Assembly (NCBI RefSeq): GCF_025370935.1
Contig: NC_133472.1
Location: 25,825,233 to 25,889,232, forward strand
Origin: Choristoneura fumiferana
Taxonomy: Eukaryota; Arthropoda; Insecta; Lepidoptera; Tortricidae
Reading direction: 5' to 3'
DNA: 64,000 bases
Shown here one piece after another: positions 35,101 to 50,100 of the stretch (the first letter of the stretch is position 1; each line of letters begins with the position of its first letter). Below the pieces are notes generated by a model that saw only the letters and a program-made list of their open reading frames with translations, was not told the origin of the DNA and ran no database searches. The translations under genes and the position numbers were made by a program.

Positions 35101-38100
35101 TGATAGCCACAGAAAATAAGAGAGGACTACACAAATAAAAACTAAAAACTTTAGCTTTACTACCAAGCCTTATGATATAATAATAAAAATAACATTAAAA
35201 AATACCTGCAGTAAATTTAGTAGTTAACGCGATTTTCAGAATAAACTATTAATATTTATTCTATATTTAGAACAGTTAAGCTACGGCCTTTCTGTAAACA
35301 TCCATTTCAACGAACTAAACAATTTTTTATTTATTTATTTCACTGTAAAGTCATGTACATTAAAATAGGATGTTACAGTTAGGTACATAAGTCAGTCCAT
35401 GACGCCCTGCAAGGGCACACAATAATAATTAAAACTAAATTAAATTAAATTAAACATTACATTGTATCACATTTAGATTGAATTCAATTAAAATCATGCA
35501 TTTATATTGATTTGATTATGATTAGATTATGTCACATTGTGGAGTTAGTAGGTAATACATATATGATATCAAGTTTATCAGTTAATACTAGATTTATTTA
35601 CATTTATAGTGTTTTATACTTTCATCATTAAGAATTCATTACAGAGTAATAATATTTTTCGATTAGGAACGTTTTTAATTTATTTTTAAATTTATTGTAA
35701 CGAGTTTCTTGCCTAATCGATTCTGGGATTTTATTTGCGACTTGGATACACTTATATTGGGACCCTTTTTGAACATTGCTAAGTTTGACTTTGGTAAAAG
35801 CAATTTATTTTTATATTGTGTCCTTGTCGTACTTATATCTTTGCTCGCTTTGAAAAGATCAGGGTGTTTGCGGGTAAAAAGTGCCGATTCCAGTATGTAT
35901 AATGAGGGTAAGGTTAATAGTTTATGATTTATAAAGTGTTGACGGCAGCTTTCCGGAATACGTATGTTGGCTAGAATGCGTATGCACTTTTTTTGCATAA
36001 TAAATAGTTGTTGTGCATCGGAGAATCCCCCCACAGTATTACGCCATACCGAAGCCAGGCAAACGCGTACGCATAATAGGCAGTTAAGGCACATTCAAAA
36101 TCTGTTCTGACTTTTAGAACACTTAGTGCATATACAAATTTGGATAGTTTGTTTTTTGTTTTGAATATGAGCTCGCCAGTCTATAGCAGAATCTATCGTT
36201 ACACCTAACAATTTAAATTCGGATACTTCTTCAATGTCTGTGTTGTTTACTTTTAACTTCAATTCAAAGATGTTTTCTGTTTAGTTTTAAATTGTATAAC
36301 TTTTGTTTTCTTTAAATTTATGTCTAAATTATCATCTTTAAGCCATTCTGCTACTGTGTTTAGTGTGTAGGTAAGTTTCAGATTACATTCAGCGCTATTT
36401 GCGCCATTAAACAATAGTGAGACGTCGTCAGCAAAAATTACACATTTTGATTCTGAGTCTAATACCCTTGACAGGTCATTGATGTAGACCAGGAATAGGA
36501 GACACGCACAGACACTTCCCTGAGGAATTGAACAAGTAGTACAACGCATTTGTGAGGAGATCATGGTTATTTCATTGGTGTTTTTATTGTAATAGTCGAT
36601 CTGTACGTATTGTTCCGATTTGTAGGTAGGATGTGAACCATTTATGAGCTGTTCCGCGTATTCCCATGTTATACATCTTCGTTAGCAGGATATCGTGGGA
36701 TACTCTGTCGTATGCTTTGGTCATATCTAAGAGTAACCCAACACCATATTTTTTCGTGTTAATATGATCTAAGAGGCTTTGTATGTACGTATAGACCGCG
36801 AGGGATGTTGAGTGATATTTTCTGAAACCATATTGATTTTTGTCAAATAAATTATATTTTTCTAAAAATTTATATACTCTGTTCGACATACTTTTTTCGA
36901 AATTTTTTGAAATCGACGGTAAAATCGCTATGGGTCGATGTTGGCTTGGGTTTGTCGCGTCCCCACCCGGCTTTAATAATGGTTTTATTTTAGATACTTT
37001 TAATATTTGAGGGAATGACCCTTCACAGAATGACTCATTGATCATTTTTGTCAATGGTTTTGCTAGCTCTGCCGCACTATTATTAGCGTTGACGGTATTT
37101 CATCATTGCCCAGGCTTTTTTGTTTTTATTCTTTCTACGTCGGTAGTTGTAATAGGGGCGAGTAGGGATTTAATCTCTTCAGGTTCATATCATAATGACT
37201 TATTTCTTTCATTTATATAATATTATGTTTTAATGGTTTTTTTTCTTCAATTAATTACTCATTAGGCAAAAACCTGCTAGAGTACATTCTGTTTTTTTAT
37301 GTCAATACCTACTCTTTGGCTAATGTCAAACATGTATGTGACAACTGACTGACATCAATGTCTGCCTGCGACCTGCGGGGGTAGGTACTACGAAATTCGT
37401 AAATTGAAGTTCGTGTCATTCCGTCCCTCTCACTACCGTATTAAATAATATAAGCGTCAGCGGGACGGCAAGATACGAAGTTCGAATTTTGCACTTCGTA
37501 ATACGGGCCCTGCGTGACAGATACCATAGATAGACCTAGATACTTNNNNNNNNNNNNNNNNNNNNNNNNNNNNNNNNNNNNNNNNNNNNNNNNNNNNNNN
37601 NNNNNNNNNNNNNNNNNNNNNNNNNNNNNNNNNNNNNNNNNNNNNAACGTTAATGTTGCCTACAAAATTTGAGGGTTGCCCTCGATTTCCCTGAGATTCC
37701 GTCATCAGATTCTGATTTGGTGACAATGGGGAGGAGTAGACTCAGGAGTAGATTTTATTTCGAATAAAAAATTATTTAAAAATCGGTCCACAATTAAGCG
37801 AGAAATCGGTGAACAAACATAAATAATATATATAGCGGAATGCATAACCTCCTCATTTTTTTGAAGTCGGTTAAAGAGCTTTTTGCAGCGTACGTGCAGT
37901 ATATACATTTGAATTTTGAAAATTTTAGCTTCTACAACCACTAAAACGCAAAATCCTTTTTTTTTCCGTTACCATAAGAATTTCGGGAAATGCTCTATTA
38001 ATGCTCCCTTACAGTCTCCAAGGTACTTGCAAGTTTCAGCTATCTACGACCAGTACAAAAAAAATCCCGTTTTTCCCTGTTCTCGTGTGAATTTTGGACA

Positions 38101-41100
38101 GTCCTCTCTCAGTGCTCCTATACATTGTCGAATTTTAGCTTTCTACCAGTAAAACGAAAAGTCCCATTTTTCCCTTTCCCGTGAGAATTTCGGCAAATTA
38201 TCTCTTAATGGTTCCACAATAAATACTAATGCTGTTTAATGTAAAATTGCAATAATACTAACGATAAACCCTGTTTTTTCCCGTTTACGTCAAAATTTTG
38301 GGAAATCCTTTTGTAGTGCTCCCCTACACTCCTCCCCAAGGAACCTAAATGCCAAATTTGAGTTTTCTACGATCAGTAAAAACGAAAAATACCGTATTTT
38401 CCGTTCCGTTGGAATTTTGGAAAGTCCTTTCTTAACGCTCTTCTACAATCCCCAAGCAACCTACATGCGAATTTCAGCTTTCTAGGACCATTAAAATGAA
38501 AGATCCTGTTTTTTTTCCCTTTCCCGTGGGAATTTCGGAAAATTATTTCTTTAATGGTTCTCTTCACTTCTCAAGCAACTTACATGCCAAGTTGCTGCCT
38601 TCTGCGATTAGTAAAACGAAAAATCCCATTTTCCCGTTCCCGTCAGAACTTCGGGAAATCCTTTTGTAGTGTTCCCTACACTCCTCAAGGAACCTATATG
38701 CAAAATATTAGTTTTCTAGGACCAGTAAAATGAAAAATCGATCCCGCTAAACTGAATATAAATCCGTTTTTTCCTTATCCCGTGGGAATTTCCCAAATTC
38801 CTTAAACTGTTGTTTACTATTATAATCACCTACTTCTATGCTAAATTTGAAGAGTCTAGTAATTATAGTTCATAGAATTCAGTTAAACTGAATATATAAA
38901 TCCCGTTTTTTCCTTATCCCTTGGAATTTCCAAAAACCTGAAATCTATGTTTTAATTAATGTAATACCTACTTGTGAATCAAATTTGAAGTTTAGTTAGT
39001 ACAGTTACTGAGATAGGGTCACTCGGAATCGAATATATAAATCCCGTTTTTCCCGTTACCGTTAGAATTTCCAAAAAATCCTTCCTTAGTGGATGCCTAC
39101 ATTGTACAAAATTTCAAGTCTCTAGGTCCAGTGGTTTGGGCTGTGCGTTGAAATATCAACGACTGATTTTCGATTGACTTTGTCACCACATTACCCCCTT
39201 TCAGGGGTTGAATTCTCAAAAAACCTGAAACACGTGTTTACTTATTTGTTGTTAAGAGTACTCCTGTGAAGTTTCGAATAAAATAGTCTAACTAATCTTG
39301 TTTCCCCATACTAACTTTGGACCCCCATTTCACCCCCTTAGAGGGTGAATTTTAAAAAATCCTTTCTTAGTGCACCCCTAGACCATAAAAGGAACCTACG
39401 TGCTAAATTTGAAATCCCTAGAACCAGCGGTTTGGGCTGTGCGTTGATACATCAGTCAATCACTTTTGCCTTTTATATATATAGATAACATTAAAAAATA
39501 CCTGCAGTAAATTTAGTAGTTAACGCGATTTTCAGAATAAACTATTAATATTTATTCTATATTTAGAACAGTTAAGCTACGGCCTTTCTGTAAACATCCA
39601 TTTCAACGAACTAAACAATTTTTTATTTATTTATTTCACTGTAAAGTCATGTACATTAAAATAGGATGTTACAGTTAGGTACATAAGTCAGTCCATGACG
39701 CCCTGCAAGGGCACACAATAATAATTAAAACTAAATTAAATTAAATTAAACATTACATTGTATCACATTTAGATTGAATTCAATTAAAATCATGCATTTA
39801 TATTGATTTGATTATGATTAGATTATGTCACATTGTGGAGTTAGTAGGTAATACATATATGTCATCAAGTTTATCAGTTAATACTAGATTTATTTACATT
39901 TATAGTGTTTTATACTTTCATCATTAAGGAATTCATTTACAGAGTAATAATATTTTTCGATTAGGAACGTTTTTAATTTATTTTTAAATTTATTGTAACG
40001 AGTTTCTTGCCTAATCGATTCTGGGATTTTATTTGCGACTTGGATACACTTATATTGGGGACCCTTTTTGAACATTGCTAAGTTTGACTTTGGTAAAAGC
40101 AATTTATTTTTATATTGTGTCCTTGTCGTACTTATATCTTTGCTCGCTTTGAAAAGATCAGGGTGTTTGCGGGTAAAAAGTGCCGATTCCAGTATGTATA
40201 ATGAGGGTAAGGTTAATAGTTTATGATTTATAAAGTGTTGACGGCAGCTTTCCGGAATACGTATGTTGGCTAGAATGCGTATGCACTTTTTTTGCATAAT
40301 AAATAGTTGTTGTGCATCGGAGAATCCCCCCCACAGTATTACGCCATACCGAAGCCAGGCAAACGCGTACGCATAATAGGCAGTTAAGGCACATTCAAAA
40401 TCTGTTCTGACTTTTAGAACACTTAGTGCATATACAAATTTGGATAGTTTTGTTTTTGTTTTGAATATGAGCTCGCCAGTCTATAGCAGAATCTATCGTT
40501 ACACCTAACAATTTAAATTCGGATACTTCTTCAATGTCTGTGTTGTTTACTTTTAACTTCAATTCCAAAGATGTTTTCTGTTTAGTTTTTAATTGTATAA
40601 CTTTTGTTTTCTTTAAATTTATGTCTAAATTATCATCTTTAAGCCATTCTGCTACTGTGTTTAGTGTGTAGGTAAGTTTCAGATTACATTCAGCGCTATT
40701 TGCGCCATTAAACAATAGTGAGACGTCGTCAGCAAAAATTACACATTTTGCTTCTGAGTCTAATACCCTTGACAGGTCATTGATGTAGACCAGGAATAGG
40801 AGACACGCACAGACACTTCCCTGAGGAATTGAACAAGTAGTACAACGCATTTGTGAGGAGATCATCGTTATTTCATTGGTGTTTTTATTGTAATAGTCGA
40901 TCTGTACGTATTGTTTCCGATTTTGTAGGTAGGATGTGAACCATTTATGAGCTGTTCCGCGTATTCCCATGTTATACATCTTCGTTAGCAGGATATCGTG
41001 GGATACTCTGTCGTATGCTTTGGTCATATCTAAGAGTAACCCAACACCATATTTTTTCGTGTTAATATGATCTAAGAGGCTTTGTATGTACGTATAGACC

Positions 41101-44100
41101 GCGAGGGATGTTGAGTGATATTTTCTGAAACCATATTGATTTTTGTCAAATAAATTATATTTTTCTAAAAATTTATATACTCTGTTCGACATACTTTTTT
41201 CGAAATTTTTTGAAATCGACGGTAAAATCGCTATGGGTCGATGTTGGCTTGGGTTTGTCGCGTCCCCACCCGGCTTTAATAATGGTTTTATTTTAGATAC
41301 TTTTAATATTTGAGGGAATGACCCTTCACAGAATGACTCATTGATCATTTTTGTCAATGGTTTTGCTAGCTCTGCCGCACATAGTTTTATTAGCGTTGAC
41401 GGTATTTCATCATTGCCCAGGCTTTTTTTGTTTTTTATTCTTTCTACGTCGGTAGTTGTAATAGGGGCGAGTAGGGATTTAATCTCTTCAGGTTCATATC
41501 ATAATGACTTATTTCTTTCATTTATATAATATTATGTTTTAATGGTTTTTTTTCTTCAATTAATTACTCACACTATTAATTAATAACTGGCACTTGAGGT
41601 ATATCTTATAGGTTTCTGCAACCTGGTATTGCAGATGTTTATGGGTGGTTGATCTTTTACATCAGTGACCATGCTCGTTTATCCAGTAATACTCATTAGG
41701 CAAAAACCTGCTAGAGTACATTCTGTTTTTTTATGTCAATACCTACTCTTTGGCTAATGTCAAACATGTATGTGACAACTGACTGACATCAATGTCTGCC
41801 TGCGACCTGCGGGGGTAGGTACTACGAAATTCGTAAATTGAAGTTCGTGTCATTCCGTCCCTCTCACTACCGTATTAAATAATATAAGCGTCAGCGGGAC
41901 GGCAAGATACGAAGTTCGAATTTTGCACTTCGTAATACGGGCCCTGCGTGACAGATACCATAGATAGACCTAGATACTTCTGGATTTACTTTTCAGGTAA
42001 AGGGATTCATCCCTTAAAGAAAAATACGAAGGTCAAACTAAGGTCAAACACATTTTTGCCTATATATTCGTAACCCTTAAGTATTTTTGAATCAGAATAG
42101 GACAAATTTGTTCAAAAACCCTATCCCTCGAAATGGTTTTCGAATCAGGGTACACTGGTAAAAAATGAACAATGCCAATTAAAGATAGATTTACGGTTAC
42201 AGATTCGTATAACGGTATCTAGAGCATCCTAAATAAGATTGCTCCGGCTAGTCAAATAGAGATTACGAGTCCAAACATTCTCGGTACTGTACCGGGTCGG
42301 TCTCGACGCATCAAATGTGGCATTTTACGGATTACCTCCATAAGCGAGGCCCCGATACTCACTGACTAGTTTTATTCTGGTCACGCAATTATTGTGACGT
42401 GGAATCAATAAAAATCCAGTTCCTACGAATGAAGGCTTGAAATATTACTAACAAAATGAGAATGAGCACAGGAAATCTATTTTCCTCAAATTGAATGTGC
42501 ATTTACATACCGATAAATACAACAGATAATGATGGCGCAGAGACGGAGCCGTTTTGCACATAAAGTCAGGCAGTAACAAAGTGGTTTCATATAATTGCAA
42601 TCAATAAGGACAGGATTTAGGTTTTTTAAAACAATGTCCATATCGTCCAAACACTGACTATTTAAAAATAATCGTGATCTACTTTGTACACTACTGTAAA
42701 CAGTCGTGACGTCACTCTTATGCCATTTTAAGGTTCAATACTCAAAAGTTGCCATCGATAACTAGGCCGCAGTCCGTCTTTCTACCACAGAGCCGTAACT
42801 TGCATTTTCTCACTGTGTATTACAATAATAACTAGTAATAAAAGTATAATTATATTAAGAATTTAAGGGGCCCCCCATATACGCACATGAATGCGCCTTA
42901 CAGGTAATTTGAAAAATATTGACCAAAACCAAATCGGAAACAAAAAAACTTCATCGATTTCTTCCAATTTTGGGAATAAAAACAGTGCCTATCTATGTCT
43001 CGGTAGCCTCCTGGTGGCGTCACGTGTTGCGTCGCCGTGTCTATAGTTGCGAAACCCTGTTTATCTTTATCCTAGAGCCCGGCGCGTGCGAATGAGCGAT
43101 TCACGCACCGACGCAACGAATGTGACACCTCTAATTTTACTTTGGTTTTTAACACAGGTAGTCTAATACAGTAATATTGATACGAAGTGCGGCATTAAGA
43201 TGTTTAACATTCAAAAATACTCTCGTATATAGTTGTACATACGCCACACAAAACGTGTTTTTTTTTTCAGAATAAAGTAATAAATCAATGGTATTAAACT
43301 CGTACTTAGTAATCTATATAGGTGTTTAGGTGATTTTAACAGTAAAAAAAACTAATTTCCGAATTTTCGGAAATTCCTACGGAACAAAGAAAAAATAAGT
43401 TTATGTATTCAATTCAATACAAATAACAAATAGCTGATTCCAGCTGAAGTATTCAACAGGACTCTATTTCCGTATTATATAATTACCAAACTCTTAAAAT
43501 TTGGTATGCAAGTAGGTTCCTACTTATAACAGTTAAAACTAATTTCAAGATATTTCTAAATTCACAAGGATTTTATATATTCTCTATTGGATACTGATAA
43601 TGGTGGATGTAGTCATAGCCAGATTTTTGCTTTATTCAACGAAAGAGATTAAGTAGCTCCACCACAGATATTAACCCATTTTAATGGGTTGTAATTAACG
43701 CAGCTTTTTTAAACTGCATTTCTGCCTTCAAATTTAATTATTTGTCTACTAAATTAATAAATGAGCGATATTTTCAATTCAGCGATTTTTAAGCGACTGC
43801 ATATTGTGTGATAGCTACGTTTTAATAAATCAGCATGACGATTATTATATAGCAACTCAATTTGTAATATGTCTACAAATGTTTAGCTTCTAATAAATAA
43901 GTGCCTTTATTGCATCTAATTAACAATTTTAACAGACTCTAATTTAATATTATCACCTCTATTTTAGTGGTAGGTCAAATTTTATATTATGACCAATATT
44001 TTTATACCTGTGTTAGAATTTATGTAATAAGCGACTAATTTTTTTTAAATTAATAATGAAAAAAAAAGGTTAATGATAATCTGAGGGGCATAAGGTAAGG

Positions 44101-47100
44101 AACAAACTATCATTTCTTCTGTGTTGTGTATCAAGGCAAAAGTGGCCGACACGCTCTAGCCCAGTTTTTTTTTCTACTCCTGTACTTACTTTTATTTGAC
44201 AATTAAAGGTCCACGAACACGAATACAATAAATAAATAAATAAATAAAATAAGTAACAGGTAATTTCCTCGATACTGGCAGAATCATCAAAAAATTGAAG
44301 GAGCCACTTTATTTTAAATTTGAATTGAATTGAATTTCTTTCTCGAAATTGGCGGGAAACGTAATTCGCTTCATTCATATTTCATACCGTGTTAAATATG
44401 TCAAATGTATGTAGAAATGGAAGTCTTTAGCCTGATGATGTTGATTTAAAAGTAGTCGTAGAAAAAGTATTTTATACAACGTTGCATAACTTGGTCTTGG
44501 CTCATATCGCTACTCACGTCAACTCGCGTTTACGACCTGACTTATACAACAGTTGCATAAAAAATGATATGGTAACAGATAACTCACGTCTTAAATCGAG
44601 TTTAGCTCGACATGTTTCGGGCTATTTCGTAGCCCTTCTTTTTAGGAGCACGCGAACGCGACTCAGCGGCTGCCGCAACGCGCACACACGCATGCATGTC
44701 TAGCTAAACTCGGTTTAAGACGTGAGTTATCCGTTACAATATCATTTAATATGAGTGAGTCTCACGGTAGTTTCATGTTCAAAACAGTTGCATAAAATAA
44801 TTATTATTATTAACCTATCAAAAAATCTACCACGGAATGCCCAAAAAATACATGTCCTCTTCATTTTTGTAGCACAAAGAACACCCATGCCAAATTTCTT
44901 AAGCGCTCGGTTGTTTTATGCGATAAACGCTGCGTTAGACGCACATTTAATCTAACCAATCACAAACCACGCAATATAATTAAATTACCAAACATGCGTT
45001 TGCCGCTGCTTCGGTCACCGCGTAAGACAATGTTTGGTAATTAAATTATCTAATGAAAATTGACCTGCGTCATACGCATTGCGTTTAACGCAGCGTCTAT
45101 CGCATGAGACGACCGAGCGCTTTATCTCTAGATTTAGCGCTTGAAATTTAGTTATGACTTTGGCATTGAGGCTTTCAAGAAAAGTGCTTATACATTCTTA
45201 ACATAATAATCCGATAATAAAAAAAACGGCCAAGAGCGTGTTGGACACGCCCAAGATAGGGTTCCGTAGCCATTACGAAAAAATCAAGTAATATTTTTCT
45301 TAGGGTTTCGTATTGTGTACAAAATCTTCCAAGTTTAGGTATATTTTATACCTTGGGCTGCTATTTACTCTTAAACTACTAATAATTTTCAAGCAATCTT
45401 AGTCGTTAGGGGTCATCCCTAAAGTACGTCACATATTTAGGGGGGGATGGGTCAAGCGGTTCGTGACGGGGAGGGGAGTCTAAAAATGGTCAAAATAGGT
45501 GTGACGTACTTTATGGATGGCCCCTTATAATGTTCCTTGTAAATTTGATATACTTACTAAATCAGATCAGGAGGTCCTGATCCTGATTTTTTAAAATTTT
45601 CACCCAACAGTTTAGATTTTAGAGGGGGGACGGGGGGGGGGGCGCTCAATTTTAATGAAAATTTGCACTTTCAAGTTGAATATTTCGTAAACAGATCACT
45701 GAATTGAAAAATCGTCTAGACAACCCTCCAATGGTTTTAAAAGACCTATCCAACACATTAGACGGTTAGTCGAGAAAAAAAAAACATCTCCACTTTACGT
45801 CTATGGGAGGAAGCCTAAAAAATGTTTTTATTTTTTTTTATTTTACCACTGTCGGCGTGATTGATATGTATATTCATGCCAAATTACAGCTTTCTAGTAC
45901 GAACGGTCTCTGAGCTAAGGCGCGGACGGACAGACACACAGACATGGCGAAACTATAAGGGTCCCTAGTTGTCTACGAAACCCTCATAAAGTTAAAGTTT
46001 CAGAATGGTTTTTTAAGTAAAATAAATAAAAGTTATTCATGAAAAACTGTTAACTACGAAAAATAAATGTTAAAATTGCTATAATGGCTTCAAATAGTAT
46101 GTAGGTACATCATTCTTTATACGTCCTTGTCGACTAAACGCAGCTTAACATAATATGAAAGAGCTGTAATTTGCATCGAGGCATGTTCTCAGTGGCACGT
46201 TCTTAGCGTCTCTCGCGCAGTCGAGTCAGTCATGTTTTCCTGTAACACGGTCAAGACAAGCAAACAATCTTTTTAGGCAGAACACGCGTCAGTAACGGTT
46301 TTAACTACCGCATTATACACTAGCTTTAGAGATTTGCAGTTAACCCAGTTAGAAACTAACCAAAAGAAAAGCAGAACTTTCGGTTTCGTTACTTAAAAAA
46401 CAATTTATTGATATAATTTGTCATGACGCCGCTGCCATACATTAAGTAAAGTTATTTGGAATAAGATTTTTGGTAAGAAATATGTTTATAATACAAGCTT
46501 TTTGCTGACTGTCCTTTTTGTTAACTTCACTAGCATTGTCACCCAAACTACATTTGCATACCAAATGAAGTCGATGCCATTAACCGTTGAAGAGTTCCGT
46601 CCTGCGAAGACGATCCTGGGCAGACTACCAGAATGTCACTACCAGATTATTGTATTGTCACGCGATTTACATAAGTATTCCAAATTTCAAGTCAATCTGA
46701 CTACTGGAAGTTGATCAAATTTGACTTGCAATATTTGACTACAGAAAGAGACGGACAACGGGACAGGTGTAATGATTTAGCCGACGTGATATTGGCGTTT
46801 CGCGGCGCTGGACAAAGTAACAGGTCCTTCACAGCGTATAAATGCTTTACAACGTATTCGGGCAGGAAAAAACAAGGTTTACTCGCAACCTCGAACATCA
46901 TTAGAACAGAAGGGAAAAAATACCTAAAGTAAAAAAAAACATAGAGAAACGAACTTTGCAAGTGAGAGCGAGCCTATCAGTTGTTTTTGTTTCGCTTGCA
47001 AGTGCAATAGAAACATGGAAAATAAACATCTCGGCAAGTGCATGATTAATTTTAGAAATGTAAGTCACAATTGAATAATGAATAGTTTTGACTACTTTTG

Positions 47101-50100
47101 ACTTTTACTAGCAATATAAACAAATGATGAACCGTCATAACATGATGTGTGCGTACTCATAGGCACGATAGATTAATTGATGCAGTGAACGTTACATTGC
47201 GTGCCGAATTAATTAGTATACAAATATAAAACAAGTATTGTTATCGATCCACGTGTTTTTGAGGTAATTAGGGTGCATATAAACTGTCGCTAAGATAATA
47301 TATGGTCTTATGTAATTTACATATTAAATAGTTTCTTTGAATTATTAAATGCCGTCGTCGCGGTTTGTTTAAATGACATACTCGTACCACTATAAGAACA
47401 ATGTTCTAATGAAAATTCTTGCAACTCGACAATGGTCAGGCTTTACTGTAGTAATTTAGTTTAGCTCAACTTGTCATTTCCAGGCTTAATTTACTTGCTC
47501 GTCATCGCTTGGTTGTAAAAATCAAAGCAACGGTTGACTGTTGAAATAAAAACATTGGCAGAATCGGAAAGATATTTCAATTTCAATTGAAGAAATGATG
47601 AGAACATAAAACTCATACATATGAGATTTTCGAATAAGTGATGAGATGACGCATGGGAAGTCAATTAATTGCGCAGACGGCGAAAAATGTACAATTATAG
47701 TCGGTTTTCGAAGGCCAAATGTAACACATATTTCATAATACGTAACCCGTCCAACTGGTTGAGGTAATCCAGGGTGGCATTGCAATATTGTAGACCCCAA
47801 CAATTTCAAGAATAAACAATAAATTCGTGGCAGCATGGAATGGCGGCAAATCGAAAAAATATAGCATTGGCAACACATTCTGAATAAAAAAAAACTGTCA
47901 CAAGCAAAGCACACATGATCCTGATTCATCAGAATGATCTGAGCCATTCACTGATCTGACTCATTTTTATTTTATTTATTTATTCAAAACCTACAAATGA
48001 ATCGTCACTGTTTCCACTCCCACGGAGATTATTGAAGAGTGGTTCAAGTTCCTCTTCTGTTATTTTGTCCTTTGTTTGTAAGAATTTTCAATATTGATTA
48101 CGTATTTGAGCAATTATGAATGATCTCTTTTCATTTTACAATACTGCTAGCCGGACTGATTGTAGAGTTGACAGAACGAGGTTTGCTTTAAATACAACGA
48201 ATTATTAACCATACTATGGATCGTTTTTATAAGGTCTGAGATAAATGTATTTTATTTTATTTACATTAAAACATTGCTTGTGGCGAAGACCCGCTGTCAG
48301 ACTCTAGGTTGGATGGAACCAAGCTATGTAATTCAATTCAATTCAAAACATTTAATTCAGACCATGTCCATAAGTGTTAGTTTACAGTACCTTATTCTAT
48401 ATTAGTTAACTCTAGATTTACATTATGTTATATACAGAGCCTCTGGATTCCATATGTACTGAATCCCAGTGTTTCCAAAAAACGCAAGCAGGAGACTCCA
48501 ACACCATACGCACGAGGCCGTTGGCGCTGTCACGCACGCGGCGTATCAAGGACGCTGTTCTGTTTCGTATTATTGACCTAAAACAGTCGGTACGCGCCTC
48601 TGCGAGCATACCCGATGCAAGCAATAAGGAAACCTGCGCCATTTCACTAAATTATTAAATACATAAATTTATAAAAATATATATTAAATGAAAATTTCAA
48701 ACAGCCGTTATTAGCTTGGGACGTTAAAACTAAACACCAAGCCGTTCGAAATTTTTTAATTTTTTTTACATTTTTTGCCGTACATTTTTAAATATCTCGG
48801 AGTAAACAAGTTGCATAAAAAAATAAAAAACCTGCCAAGTAGGTACGAGTCGGCCTCGCGTAACGATGATTTCGTATACATTTACAGTTTATGTTTTCTT
48901 TGAATATCCAGTGTTAGCAGAGCCCTCTCCTAAGCAAAGTGTACGTAGTGTGGGGTCATTGGGTTGAGTTGATTGTGACTTAGTAAGGCATAATAATTAT
49001 ATTTTCAGATTTATCTTAATGGTGTTTTGATTCCCCTGTAATTGTTATGGTAACTCCTTTTGAATGACTGAATCTTTTGACTTAGAAGTTCGATTTTTTC
49101 ACTGCACCAAGGGTTAGCATACCTGAATATTTGATATTAATTTTAGCTTGATAACTCCACGCGATCTTAAGAAAAATGTCTTGACAGACGGACGGAAAGA
49201 AAAACGTCAACGGACAACAAAGAGATCCTATTAAGGGATTCGTTTTTGCCAACTGAAGAACGGAAACCTTTTATATAATAAAATGCATGACTAATATGTA
49301 ATAGTTAAATTGAAATTTGCAATCTAATTGATTTTAAAAATGCAGTTTTATTAATAATGATTACATATCGTAAAGGCGTAAAGAAAGCAAGGAAGTATTA
49401 CCGCGTGTGCAAATTTATGTTGCTACCAACAATGGTAGATCACTAATACAGAGGCAGTCAAAGGTTAACATGTTGCTACCAACAATGGTTGATCACTAAC
49501 CATAGATGTTAACCATAGATGGTGGTATAAATACCTTGAACTGGCTTAAGTACTCCTGTTGCCTGGTGATGTCTGTAGCGAGAATCAAAGAGCTGATTTG
49601 TTTTTCCAGGTTGGCTTGCACCTCGCACATTTGATCTAAGAGACCGCTTTCTTTTAGGCAGCTAATTGCAGAACGCCAGTGGTGGTTCTCGAGGACTGAT
49701 GTGTTCTAAATATTAAAAAAAATCAAATTATACTTTCATATAATAATCCATAACCAAAAAAATAAAATAAATTGTAGTTTTCTTAAATTCTAGAAATATC
49801 TCAAGGGCATCGAATCAAGAACAGCGAAATAAATCTTAATATCATAATAGTACACATACATAGCATAGCATAGTATACATACTATTATGCATATCTTAAT
49901 ACATACCAAATTTCATGACTCTAAGCCCAGTGGTTATTAGGTCGAGATTTTATCCCTATCCCGTAGGAAAATCGGGATAAAAAGTAGCCGATGTGTTATT
50001 CCAGACGTCCAGCTACCTACATACCAAATTACATGACTCAAAGCTAAGCAGTTGTTATTTATATATTTTATCCCTATCCCGTGGGAATATCGGGATAAAA

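Larger units (their letters stand above)
39485..41979. repeat. Duplicated segment, copy 2
   Basis: The better-preserved partner of 35189-37545. It continues beyond 41979 into unique sequence, whereas copy 1 is cut by the gap. Confidence 0.9.

Noticed and set aside
39890..41357. An active LINE
   Set aside because: No endonuclease domain, a frameshift between the reverse transcriptase and the C-terminal part, and a 5' truncation.
47522..47947. 141-codon minus-strand frame as a gene
   Set aside because: No recognisable domain, no splice context, and a composition expected from AT-rich non-coding DNA.
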